A stretch of 64,000 nt of DNA from Arthrobacter sp. CDRTa11 (GTDB lineage: Bacteria; Actinomycetota; Actinomycetes; Actinomycetales; Micrococcaceae): positions 1,550,001-1,614,000 of the forward strand of contig NZ_CP044532.1 in the NCBI RefSeq assembly GCF_026427775.1, given 5' to 3'. Each line of letters begins with the position of its first letter. The stretch's first letter is position 1. The notes beneath the pieces are model-generated. The model did no database searches. It had not been told where the DNA came from and saw nothing but the letters and a program-made list of their open reading frames with translations. The position numbers were made by a program, and so were the translations under genes. Shown piece after piece: positions 24,251 through 32,288 of the stretch.

Positions 24251-25663
24251 ATGTCATCTCTTGAAACCACCACGGAACCAGGGTCCGCGAAGCCGGTGAA
24301 CTCCAAGGGCAAAGTCATCTTTGCCAGCCTCATCGGCACCACCATTGAGTTCTATGACTTCTACATCTACGCCACGGCGTCTGTCCTGGTCTTCCCCAAG
24401 CTCTTTTTCCCGCAGGCCACGGACATTAACGCGCTGCTCAGCTCGTTTGCCATCTTCGGCGTCGCTTTCATCGCCCGCCCGGTAGGTTCGGTTCTGTTCG
24501 GCCACTTCGGCGATAAGTTCGGCCGAAAGGGCACGCTGGTTGCCTCGTTGCTGACCATGGGCATCGCGACTTTCCTGATCGGCGTGCTCCCCACCGCCTC
24601 GCTTCCCGGCTGGGCCATCCTGGCGCCCCTGATGCTTGTGGTCCTGCGCTTTGCCCAGGGACTGGCACTCGGCGGCGAATGGTCAGGTGCCGCCCTGCTG
24701 GCAACGGAGAACGCCCCGCAAGGCAAGAGGGCGGTCTACGGAACGTTCCCGCAACTTGGCGCTCCGATCGGTTTCATCCTCGCCAACCTGCTGTTCATCT
24801 GGCTCAACGCTGCCCTGTCCGCGGAAGAGTTCCTCGCCTGGGGCTGGCGCGTTCCGTTCCTCCTGAGTGCCCTGTTGGTGATTGTTGGCCTGTACGTCCG
24901 GCTGAAGCTTGTTGAAAGCCTTTCCTTCCAGAAGGTCCTGACCGAAGAAAAGGTAGCGAAAGTTCCCTTTGCTGCCACCTTCAAGAACCACTGGCGCCCG
25001 GTGGTGGCCGGAACGTTCATCATGCTTGCCACGTACGTCCTGTTCTACGTGATGACCTCCTTCACCCTGACTTACGGCACCAAACCTGCCTCCGTGGAGG
25101 CAGCGCAGGCAGCAGCAGAAAAGGCCGGCAAACCGATGTCCGCGGTGGAGATCGCCAACTTCGTCCCGGGCCTCGGCATTTCCCGCGGCGACTTCCTGTG
25201 GATGCTGATCCTCGGCGTTGTCTTCTTTGGCATCTTCACCCTGGTCTCCGGCCCGCTGGCCGAAAAATGGGGCCGCCGCAAGTTCCTGCTCTCCGTCACG
25301 GCGGGCATCTTCGTCTTCGGGATCCTCTGGTTCACCATGTTCGGCCCCGGCCCGGTTGCCGCCGTCATCGGACTCATCGTGGGCTTCACGCTGATGGGGC
25401 TGACCTTCGGACCGATGGCCGCCATCCTTCCCGAGCTGTTCCCGGCCAACGTGCGGTACACCGGCTCCGCTGTGGCCTACAACCTGTCCAGCGTCATCGG
25501 TGCCGCCCCGGCGTCGTTCATTGCCATTGCCCTCTGGCAGGCTGCCGGCGGCAGCACCTGGCTGGTGGGCGTCTATATGGCAGCCGCGGCTGTGCTGACC
25601 TTCATCGCCCTGTGGATCACCCGTGAAACCAAGGACACTGACTACGAGAACAACGTGGCCTGA
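24251..25663 (+). CDS. MFS transporter, metabolite:H+ symporter (MHS) family
   Basis: 470 aa with about 12 membrane helices. It shows the MHS signature near the first helix (LIGTTIEFYDFYIYATA), the cytoplasmic loop motif GHFGDKFGRKGTL, RFAQGLALGGEWSGAALLATE in helix 4 and PELFPANVRYTG in the second half. This group (ShiA, ProP, KgtP) carries organic acids, osmolytes or shikimate; the substrate cannot be predicted. It is divergent from narK with its own control region, and ends at a strong terminator. Confidence 0.92.
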   Translation: MSSLETTTEPGSAKPVNSKGKVIFASLIGTTIEFYDFYIYATASVLVFPKLFFPQATDINALLSSFAIFGVAFIARPVGSVLFGHFGDKFGRKGTLVASLLTMGIATFLIGVLPTASLPGWAILAPLMLVVLRFAQGLALGGEWSGAALLATENAPQGKRAVYGTFPQLGAPIGFILANLLFIWLNAALSAEEFLAWGWRVPFLLSALLVIVGLYVRLKLVESLSFQKVLTEEKVAKVPFAATFKNHWRPVVAGTFIMLATYVLFYVMTSFTLTYGTKPASVEAAQAAAEKAGKPMSAVEIANFVPGLGISRGDFLWMLILGVVFFGIFTLVSGPLAEKWGRRKFLLSVTAGIFVFGILWFTMFGPGPVAAVIGLIVGFTLMGLTFGPMAAILPELFPANVRYTGSAVAYNLSSVIGAAPASFIAIALWQAAGGSTWLVGVYMAAAAVLTFIALWITRETKDTDYENNVA

Positions 25664-25700
25664 CGCCGCCCCGTTGGTTCAGCCCGGTTTTTAGTTGAGG

Positions 25701-25741
25701 TGCCCGGCGCCTTCCCCATTATCAGGGGAGGGCGCCGGGCA
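25701..25741. terminator. Strong terminator between convergent genes
   Basis: A 17-bp stem with one G-T pair (TGCCCGGCGCCTTCCCC / GGGGAGGGCGCCGGGCA) and a 7-nt loop, followed by TTCCTGTGT. It separates the MHS transporter (+) from the amidotransferase (-). Confidence 0.8.
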
Positions 25742-25800
25742 TTCCTGTGTCCGCAGGTGGAGCGCCCGGGCACGAGCACACTGGTTCCAGCCCGCGGCCG

Positions 25801-26532
25801 TCAGATTCCGTACCGGGCCACAAAATTCTTGAGGATGTTGGTGGGTTCGGTGACGGTGAACTGGCGGGCGCTCTCCATGAGTTCCTCGGCGGATTCCGGC
25901 GGAAAGTAGCCCGCGTGGCGGTAGATGTCGATCCTGGTGACCAGCCCGTCCACATCAAGTTCCGGATGGAACTGGGTGGCGTACAGGTTCTGCCTGATCC
26001 GGAACATCTGCACCGGGCAGGCGGCGGAGGTGGCCAACAGCACAGCATGGGCCGGCAGCAACGTGCAGGCTTCCTTGTGGCCGGTGAAGGCGGTGAAGCG
26101 CCGGGGCATCCCCTGCAGCACCGGATCGGCCAGCCCGGCCTCCGTCAGCTCAATCTCCACGCCGCCCAGCGGCTCACCGAAGGTCCTGTCGATCAGCGCG
26201 CCCTGGTGCGTTCCCAGGGTTCCCACGCCGTAGCAGGCGCCCAGAAAGGGAAAGTCTGCCGGCACGATCCTGTCCAGCAGTCCGGCCAGCTCCCGCTCCA
26301 CACGGTGCTGCGTGGGGCTCTTGTGGTCATTCGGATCACTGGACGTGAAGGGACTGCCGCCCACAATCACGCCCGAATAGTCCGCCAGGTCCAGGTCCGG
26401 AAGCGGGCCCGCCTCCACCCTGACGCGCCGGAGCTGGTCCGGTTCCAGCCCGCCGTACCTCAGATAGGCGGCATACTCGTCGTCGGCGGCGGCGTCTTCA
26501 GCCCGGGAGGCCAGCAGCAGGAAAGGCTTCAC
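25801..26532 (-). CDS. Class I glutamine amidotransferase-like protein
   Basis: A 243-aa stand-alone amidotransferase domain similar to the GMP-synthase glutaminase part. It has the oxyanion segment VIVGGSPF (residues ~55-62), nucleophile Cys100 in FLGACYGVG, and the His-Glu pair in YATQFHPELD. Such enzymes release ammonia from glutamine for a partner or act on gamma-glutamyl compounds; the acceptor here is unknown. Start at 26532 is GTG without a clear ribosome site. It follows the SnoaL-like gene by 74 nt on the same strand. Confidence 0.88.
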   Translation of the reverse strand: MKPFLLLASRAEDAAADDEYAAYLRYGGLEPDQLRRVRVEAGPLPDLDLADYSGVIVGGSPFTSSDPNDHKSPTQHRVERELAGLLDRIVPADFPFLGACYGVGTLGTHQGALIDRTFGEPLGGVEIELTEAGLADPVLQGMPRRFTAFTGHKEACTLLPAHAVLLATSAACPVQMFRIRQNLYATQFHPELDVDGLVTRIDIYRHAGYFPPESAEELMESARQFTVTEPTNILKNFVARYGI

Positions 26533-26606
26533 ATGCTAAGTGTGCCTGTGGCGGCGGCTTGATGCCACCGATCCGATGCCCCTGGCATACGCAATGCCGG
26601 CGTAAG

Positions 26607-27047
26607 TCAGGAAGTGGCGGTCTGGGCCAGGGACCGGCGCGATTGCGGCTGGGCAGCCGGGTCAGCGTGCCGGTGGACGAGCTTCCAGTAGCCCTCTTCG
26701 CGGCGGAAGATGCTGGTCACGCGGAGCGCGAATTCCTCCACCATGGGGGCACCGGCCATGCGGGCGCGGAAGTGTTCGGTCTCCACGAGGTAGGCGGTGT
26801 CCCGCGCCGTGTACGAGGTGATGGTGTCGAAGCCGAGCATCTCGCCCTCGTGGTAGTTCCGGGACGCCTGGTCAAGGCGGGCCTCCACCTGCGCCCATCC
26901 GCGGGCGATCCCGCCGAAGGGGTTGGCCAGGGTGACATCGTCAAGCCGGGAATAGAGCTCTTTGACGGGTCCGGGATTGCCCCGGGTGATCTCCGGAACA
27001 GCGAGGTGGTATCGGTCTACTTCTTCTTCAAAACTGGGTGCGATCAT
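26607..27047 (-). CDS. SnoaL/NTF2-like protein (AtzH-like)
   Basis: A 146-aa single-domain protein of the NTF2-like cone fold, with an N-terminal helix (SFEEEVDRYHLAVP), DDVTLANPFGGIARGW and the C-terminal strands RVTSIFRREEGYWKLVHRHAD typical of ketosteroid-isomerase-like or AtzH-like proteins. ATG 27047 has GGAGGAA close upstream. It starts 18 nt after the stop of the carboxylase alpha subunit, so it is likely in that operon. No substrate can be proposed. Confidence 0.82.
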   Translation of the reverse strand: MIAPSFEEEVDRYHLAVPEITRGNPGPVKELYSRLDDVTLANPFGGIARGWAQVEARLDQASRNYHEGEMLGFDTITSYTARDTAYLVETEHFRARMAGAPMVEEFALRVTSIFRREEGYWKLVHRHADPAAQPQSRRSLAQTATS

Positions 27048-27065
27048 GGGGTTCCTCCGGCAGTA

Positions 27066-28883
27066 CTAGTCTTCGATCGTGGCGATGACGGCGCCGGCCG
27101 ACACCGTCTCGCCGGCCTTGGCGCTGAGCCCTGTAATGGTCCCGGCGCGGTGGGCGGTCAGGGGCTGTTCCATTTTCATGGCCTCGAGCACCACAATCAG
27201 GTCACCTTCAGCTACAACGTCGCCGTCGGAAATTGCCACTTTGACGATGGTGCCCTGCATCGGCGACGTGAGGGCATTCCCGGTGGCGGCAGCTGCAGAG
27301 CCGCCCGAGCGGGCGCGCTTCTTCGACTTGGCCGTCTTGGTTCCGGAGGCGGCTGAACCGGCCCCAAAGGAGCCGAGGGAGGCGGGCATGACCACTTCCA
27401 GGCGCTTGCCGCCAACTTCAACCACCACGCGCTGCCGGGCGCCGGCGTCGTCGTCTGAATCGGCTGCCCCGTCCGGAATCCAGGCGGGAAGGTTGTTGGT
27501 GAATTCTGTTTCGATCCAGCGGGTGTGGACGCTGAACGGTCCCTCCGCCGGAGCGAAGGCGGGATCTGAAACAACCGCAAGATCGAAGGGGATGACCGTG
27601 GGAATACCTTCCACCACCATCTCCGAGAGCGCACGGCGGGCCCGCTGCAGGGCCTGCGGGCGGCTGGCGCCCGTGACAATCAGCTTGGAGAGCATGGAGT
27701 CGAAGTTGCCGCTGATGACATCGCCCTGCTCAATCCCCGAATCAATCCTGATTCCAGGGCCGGTGGGGTTCTTCAGGACGCGCACGGTGCCCGGCGCGGG
27801 CATGAAGTTGCGCCCCGGGTCTTCACCGGTGATGCGGAATTCGAAGGAGTGGCCGCGGACCTCAGGATCTTCGTAGCCGAGCTTTTCGCCGCGGGCCAGC
27901 CGGAACTGTTCACGGACGAGGTCGATTCCCGTGACTTCCTCGGAGACGCAGTGCTCCACCTGGAGCCGGGTGTTGACCTCCAGGAAGGAGATGGTGCCGT
28001 CCTGGCCCACCAGGAACTCGCACGTGCCTGCGCCGAGGTAGCCGGCTTCCTTCAGGATCGCCTTGGAGGATTCGTACAGGCGCCGGTTCTGGTCTTCGGT
28101 GAGGAAGGGAGCAGGGGCTTCTTCGACAAGTTTCTGGTTGCGGCGCTGCAGCGAGCAGTCGCGGGTGGACACCACCACGACATTTCCGTAAGCGTCCGCG
28201 AGGCATTGGGTTTCCACATGCCGGGGGGCGTCCAGGAAGCGTTCGATAAAGCACTCGCCACGGCCGAAGGCAGCGGTGGCTTCACGCACGGCGGATTCGA
28301 ACAGCTCGGGAATCTCTTCCCTGGTGCGGGCTACCTTGATGCCCCGGCCACCACCGCCGAAGGCCGCCTTGATAGCCACGGGCAGGCCGAACTTGTCCAC
28401 GAAGTCAAGGATTTCTTCCGCAGATTCGACGGGGTCGGCGGTTCCCGGAACCAGTGGTGCCCCCACCTTCTCGGCGATGTGCCTGGCCTGGACTTTGTCG
28501 CCCAGGGCGGAGATTGCTTCGGGGGAGGGGCCAATCCAGGTGATGCCCGCTTCGATGACCCTGGCGGCGAACTGGGCGTTCTCGGCCAGGAATCCGTAGC
28601 CGGGGTGGATGGCGTCCGCGCCGGACTGGCGGGCGGCATCGATGATCTTGTCCATCACCAGGTAGGACTCCGCAGCAGTGTTACCGCCCAGCGAGTAGGC
28701 CTCATCGGCCAGGCGCACGTGCAGTGCGTCGCGGTCAGGATCGGCGTAGACAGCCACGGAGGCAATGCCTTCATCACGTGCCGCGCGGATGATCCGCACT
28801 GCGATTTCGCCTCGGTTGGCGATCAGCACCTTTGTGAGGTTCGACTGCACGGGACTTGCGGACTGCTCCAACTTTGCTGACAA
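27066..28883 (-). CDS. accA3: Acetyl/propionyl-CoA carboxylase alpha subunit (biotin carboxylase + BCCP)
   Basis: The alpha subunit carboxylates biotin with ATP and bicarbonate and passes CO2 to the beta subunit. 605 aa: the biotin carboxylase domain ([18 protein letters not shown], residues ~19-36; the ATP-grasp loop [34 protein letters not shown]), an Ala/Lys linker, and a C-terminal biotinyl domain with the biotin Lys570 in EAMKMEQP. The start is TTG 28883 with AGAAGGAG 5 nt upstream. BirA, encoded 8 kb away, is the expected biotinylating enzyme. A palindrome shared with the beta-subunit promoter lies 92 nt upstream. The name follows the mycobacterial homologue. Confidence 0.95.
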   Translation of the reverse strand: MSAKLEQSASPVQSNLTKVLIANRGEIAVRIIRAARDEGIASVAVYADPDRDALHVRLADEAYSLGGNTAAESYLVMDKIIDAARQSGADAIHPGYGFLAENAQFAARVIEAGITWIGPSPEAISALGDKVQARHIAEKVGAPLVPGTADPVESAEEILDFVDKFGLPVAIKAAFGGGGRGIKVARTREEIPELFESAVREATAAFGRGECFIERFLDAPRHVETQCLADAYGNVVVVSTRDCSLQRRNQKLVEEAPAPFLTEDQNRRLYESSKAILKEAGYLGAGTCEFLVGQDGTISFLEVNTRLQVEHCVSEEVTGIDLVREQFRLARGEKLGYEDPEVRGHSFEFRITGEDPGRNFMPAPGTVRVLKNPTGPGIRIDSGIEQGDVISGNFDSMLSKLIVTGASRPQALQRARRALSEMVVEGIPTVIPFDLAVVSDPAFAPAEGPFSVHTRWIETEFTNNLPAWIPDGAADSDDDAGARQRVVVEVGGKRLEVVMPASLGSFGAGSAASGTKTAKSKKRARSGGSAAAATGNALTSPMQGTIVKVAISDGDVVAEGDLIVVLEAMKMEQPLTAHRAGTITGLSAKAGETVSAGAVIATIED

Positions 28884-28974
28884 GGCGTCTCCTTCTTTCC
28901 TTCAGGGAGCCTAGCGCGACTTTGAGGGTTCAACCGATATTACTTGCGGATTCCGCGTGTAAACGGGCGATGCT

Positions 28975-28991
28975 TTGTAGGGAAGCTACAA
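28975..28991. promoter_or_regulatory. Palindrome TTGTAG-N5-CTACAA upstream of accA3
   Basis: Perfect 6-bp inverted arms with spacer GGAAG, 11 bp upstream of a possible -35 (TTTACA on the minus strand, 28958-28963) and a TAATAT -10. The same TGTAG-N5-CTACA core recurs at 36066-36080 before the beta-subunit gene. Confidence 0.5.
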
Positions 28992-29025
28992 GTTCGGCGG
29001 ATTTCGGGTCTGTTTGCTACGCCTG

Positions 29026-29724
29026 TTACGACGCCGACTGCGACGTCGACTGCGACGCCGGCCATTGTGTTGGCCAGAGCTCATTGATGCGCACATTGGC
29101 CTGTGCCAGCAGCGTTCGGAGCGTGGAAATGGAGAGTCCAACGACGGCATGCGGGTCCCCGTTGACCTTCCGGATGAATGCGCCGCCCAGTCCGTCGATG
29201 GTGAAGGAGCCCGCGCAGTGCAGCGGCTCGCCGGTGGCAATATAGGCGTCAATTTCCTCTGGTTCCATTTCCATGAAATGGACTTCGGCGGAGGCGACAG
29301 TGCCCAGCGTGGCGCCGGATCCCGGTGGCGTGGTGTCGTCGTCGGACGCCCCCTTTTCGGCTGCTGTAGCACGGCAGTCCACCAGCCAGTGGCCGGTATG
29401 GAGCACCCCGGTGTTTCCGCTCATCCGGAGCATCCTCTCGCGGGCGACGGCGGCCGTGTAGGGCTTGCCGTGTGCCTCGCCGTCGAACTCAAAGACGGAG
29501 TCGCAGCCCAGGACCAGCGCACCCTCCGCCTCCGGGAGCGCAGCAACTGCCTCGGCTTTGGCCCGCGCCAGCAGGAGCGCGGTGTCGTGCGGATCGGTGA
29601 TGCCGTAGCGGGCCTGGACGGCGTCCTCATCCACGTCCGACACCAATACGGAGTGGCGGATGCCGGCGTCGGCCAGGAGTTTGGTGCGGGCAGGGGATTG
29701 GGAGGCAAGGATCAGGCGGGTCAC
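29026..29724 (-). CDS. maf: Maf-family nucleoside triphosphate pyrophosphatase
   Basis: Maf proteins hydrolyse non-canonical or dTTP/UTP-type nucleotides and affect septation. The 232-aa product has the N-terminal LILASQSPARTKLL (residues 4-17), LGCDSVFEFDGEAHGKP with the catalytic Asp, and the GSFTIDGLGGAFIRKVNGDP region. A 20-residue insert rich in acidic and Gly residues lies near position 130. The C-terminus ends in a Ser/Gln/Thr tail encoded by a 12-bp DNA repeat. GTG 29724 is 6 nt after TAGGCT, suggesting a leaderless mRNA. Placement beside accA3 matches mycobacteria. Confidence 0.93.
   Translation of the reverse strand: MTRLILASQSPARTKLLADAGIRHSVLVSDVDEDAVQARYGITDPHDTALLLARAKAEAVAALPEAEGALVLGCDSVFEFDGEAHGKPYTAAVARERMLRMSGNTGVLHTGHWLVDCRATAAEKGASDDDTTPPGSGATLGTVASAEVHFMEMEPEEIDAYIATGEPLHCAGSFTIDGLGGAFIRKVNGDPHAVVGLSISTLRTLLAQANVRINELWPTQWPASQSTSQSAS
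29030..29063. repeat. 12-bp tandem repeat at the 3' end of maf
   Basis: GACGYCGACTGC occurs twice and then partly a third time. It encodes the Ser/Gln-rich tail of Maf and could vary in copy number. Confidence 0.7.
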
Positions 29725-29736
29725 AGCTCCAGCCTA
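29725..29736 (-). promoter_or_regulatory. Leaderless-type -10 of maf
   Basis: On the minus strand TAGGCT ends 6 nt before GTG 29724. Confidence 0.45.
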
Positions 29737-29927
29737 ATGGTTTGGCCAGCAGAGGCATTCCGGGTGGGATTTCCGGTTAAGGATGGTCGGATTTCTTCAT
29801 TCACAGGAAGATGAAAGGTTCCGAACAGCTGATCCAGAACCTGCCGCTGGATGCTGGGTTATGCCTCGAAACGGGCGAAACACCATGAGCAGCCGTCACC
29901 GTACGGCAGATCCAGGAGACAAAGAAG

Positions 29928-30488
29928 ATGTCACGCACAAAGAGAATCACCCTTGGCCTGACCGCCACGGCACTGGCCCTTGGTGCCGGAATCGGAGTCG
30001 CCGGCATGGCCTCCGCCACCACCCCCGCTCCCACCCCGAGTGCCAGCTCCAGCGCCTCGGCGGACGGCAGCACCAGCACCCCGGCTGAGGGCAAGGGCCG
30101 GCACGGCGGCCGGGGCGGTGAGCGAGGAATAGCGCAGGCGTCAGCGCTGGCCTCGAAGCTCGGCGTCGAGGAGAGCAAGGTCACGGAGGCGCTGCAGGCT
30201 TTCCGGGAGGCGAACAAGCCCACCACCCCGCCGGCTGAGGGCACGAAGCCGGATGCCGCGGCCAGGGATGCTGCCCTCGCCAAGTCCCTCGCGGACACGC
30301 TGGGGATCGACGAGGCCAAGGTGGCCACCGCCCTGCAGGAACTCCGCAGCGAGGGCCAGGCGCAGAGGGCGGCCGCCCTCAAGACGAAGCTGGACCAGGC
30401 AGTTACAGACGGAAAGCTGACGCAGGCTGAGGCGGATGCCGTCACCAAGGCCGTCGAAAGCGGTGTGATCGGGGGCGGAGGCCGCTAA
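29928..30488 (+). CDS. Secreted helical-repeat protein, unknown function
   Basis: A 186-aa protein with a signal peptide (KR-positive start, hydrophobic core residues 8-26, cleavage likely after GMASA at 30), then an Ala/Ser/Thr/Pro linker and a Gly/His/Arg-rich patch. Two similar helical units follow (ASKLGVEESKVTEALQAFRE and ADTLGIDEAKVATALQELRS), then a third, looser one (DQAVTDGKLTQAEADAVTKA). Units of this kind occur in small exported proteins such as YckD/DUF2680 relatives. AGGAG lies 10 nt before ATG 29928. No partner gene is obvious. The 203-bp gap before it holds the maf promoter. Confidence 0.8.
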   Translation: MSRTKRITLGLTATALALGAGIGVAGMASATTPAPTPSASSSASADGSTSTPAEGKGRHGGRGGERGIAQASALASKLGVEESKVTEALQAFREANKPTTPPAEGTKPDAAARDAALAKSLADTLGIDEAKVATALQELRSEGQAQRAAALKTKLDQAVTDGKLTQAEADAVTKAVESGVIGGGGR

Positions 30489-30504
30489 CAGACCGCCCCA
30501 TCGC

Positions 30505-30542
30505 AAGGAAGTCCCCGGGAAATTTTTCCCGGGGACTTCCTT
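30505..30542. terminator. Bidirectional terminator hairpin
   Basis: Perfect 18-bp stem (AAGGAAGTCCCCGGGAAA and its complement) with a 2-nt TT loop. A/T stretches at both the inner and outer ends suit both directions. It serves the secreted-protein gene (+) and the symporter gene (-). Confidence 0.85.
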
Positions 30543-30581
30543 TGCTGCTGCCAGCTTGTACTGCGGTGGTGAGCGTCGCGC

Positions 30582-32030
30582 TTAGACCTTCGCGTCCTCA
30601 AGTGCCCGGCTGCCGGCCAGATCCGTGGATGTCCCGGTGCGGGAGGGGTCAACGGTGGGGGAGTCGGCGTCGTCATCCACAAAGGGGGTGCCGTTCCGGG
30701 GCGCGTTGTACAGCGCCTCGTCCAGGATGCCCTGGCGCTTGGCCACGATGGTGGGGACCAGCGCCTGCCCGGCGACGTTGACTGCTGTGCGTCCCATGTC
30801 CAGGATCGGATCGATGGCCAGCAGGAGGCCGACGCCGGCCAGCGGGAGTCCCAGCGTGGAGAGCGTCAGGGTGAGCATCACCACGGCGCCGGTGGTGCCG
30901 GCGGTGGCTGCCGACCCGAGGACCGAGACCAGGGCGATCAGCAGGTACTGGGTGAAGTCCAGCTGGACGCCAAAGAACTGGGCCACAAAGATTGCCGAGA
31001 TGGCCGGGTAGATTGCAGCGCAACCATCCATCTTGGTGGTGGCACCCAGGGGCACTGCGAAGGATGCATACGCGCGGGGCACGCCCAGGCTGCGTTCGGT
31101 GACCCGCTGCGTCAGCGGCAGCGTCCCCACCGAGGACCTGGAAACGAACGCCAGCTGGACGGCGGGCCATACGCCGGAGAAGTACTGCTTCACGGAAAGG
31201 CCGTGGGTGCGGACCAGCACAGGGTAAACAACGAACAGCACAAGGGCCAGGCCCACGTAGATGGCCAGGGTGAACTTGCCCAGCGAGCCGATGGTGTCCC
31301 AGCCGTAGATGGCTACGGCGTTCCCGATCAGGCCAACGGTGCCCAGCGGGGCGATGCGGATGATCCACCAGAGGACCTTCTGGATGACGGCGAGGGCGGA
31401 GGCGTTGAGGTTCAGGAACGGCTCAGCGGCCTTGCCGACCTTCAGCGCTGCCACACCGACGGCGATGGCGATCACCAGGATCTGGAGCACGTTGAAGCTG
31501 ACGGCGGTGGTGACTGCGCCCGATTCTGCCACGGTGGAGCTGGCCCCCAGGCCCAGGAAATTCTTCGGGAAGAGCCCGGTGAGGAAGGCCCACCAGCTGC
31601 CCACCTTGCCGGGAGCCTCACCTTCCCCGGTGATGCCGGTGTTGCTGCCCGGCTGCAGGAGGACGCCAAGGCCGATGCCGATCAGGACGGCGATCAGGGA
31701 CGTGATGGCGAACCAGAGCAGGGTGTTCCAGGCCAGCTTGGCGGCATTGGACACCTGCCGCAGGTTGGAGATGGAGCTGACCACTGCCGTGAAGATCAGC
31801 GGGACCACGGCGGTTTGCAGCAGCGACACATAGCTGGAGCCGATGGTCTGCAGCGTCGCGCCCAGGCCGTTGGGGCTGGACTGCGTGCTGCCGGTGTACT
31901 TGGCCAGGAGGCCCAGGCCCAAGCCAACGATCAGGGCTGCGATGATTTGGAAGCCGAACGAGCCTGCCCATGCGGGCAGCTGGAAGCCGGTCTTTCCTGC
32001 GGATTCGGGGGTGCGGGTTTGAGTGCTCAC
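30582..32030 (-). CDS. Dicarboxylate/amino acid:cation symporter (DAACS family)
   Basis: A 482-aa transporter of the glutamate/dicarboxylate:Na+/H+ symporter fold, with eight helices and two re-entrant loops. Visible marks are the first re-entrant loop FVSRSSVGTLPLT, helix 7 segment LGATTKMDGCA, the second re-entrant loop near LSTLGLPLAGVG and helix 8 DMGRTAVNVAGQ with the substrate-contacting Asp/Arg. The SRSSVGTLP loop differs from the classical SSSAATLP form, so the substrate (C4-dicarboxylate, glutamate or cystine) is open. The GTG start lies 6 nt after TAGCGT, predicting a leaderless mRNA. Confidence 0.92.
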   Translation of the reverse strand: MSTQTRTPESAGKTGFQLPAWAGSFGFQIIAALIVGLGLGLLAKYTGSTQSSPNGLGATLQTIGSSYVSLLQTAVVPLIFTAVVSSISNLRQVSNAAKLAWNTLLWFAITSLIAVLIGIGLGVLLQPGSNTGITGEGEAPGKVGSWWAFLTGLFPKNFLGLGASSTVAESGAVTTAVSFNVLQILVIAIAVGVAALKVGKAAEPFLNLNASALAVIQKVLWWIIRIAPLGTVGLIGNAVAIYGWDTIGSLGKFTLAIYVGLALVLFVVYPVLVRTHGLSVKQYFSGVWPAVQLAFVSRSSVGTLPLTQRVTERSLGVPRAYASFAVPLGATTKMDGCAAIYPAISAIFVAQFFGVQLDFTQYLLIALVSVLGSAATAGTTGAVVMLTLTLSTLGLPLAGVGLLLAIDPILDMGRTAVNVAGQALVPTIVAKRQGILDEALYNAPRNGTPFVDDDADSPTVDPSRTGTSTDLAGSRALEDAKV

Positions 32031-32042
32031 TCGAACACGCTA
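32031..32042 (-). promoter_or_regulatory. Leaderless-type -10 of the symporter gene
   Basis: On the minus strand TAGCGT ends 6 nt before GTG 32030. No ribosome site. Confidence 0.45.
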
Positions 32043-32198
32043 GAGGCATCGCGTATACCATCGCGAACGAACGTTGAGAAATGTTACGCGGCATCCGGTG
32101 GGCTGAAGCTTCAAAAAGCCCGGAATCTAGCCGATAATCCAAGGAAGTATGAAGTTATTCCCGGCCAGGGTGTGGCGATTGTCTCCCCTCGCACCTTT

Positions 32199-32273
32199 GA
32201 GTTTTTGTCCAGATCGTTGCAACCACCATATGAAGCTGCCTGACTTTTGGTCGCCCGATCTGGACAAAAACTC
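32199..32273. repeat. 18-bp perfect inverted repeat with 39-nt centre
   Basis: GAGTTTTTGTCCAGATCG (32199-32216) is exactly complemented at 32256-32273. Outside it a short CCCCTC/GAGGGG pairing can extend the stem. It lies in the 258-bp gap between the symporter start and the DUF885 gene, 15 nt after the DUF885 stop. It may end that transcript or be a small mobile palindromic element; no transposase is present. Confidence 0.85.
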
Positions 32274-32288
32274 CGGTGGCTGAGGGGG

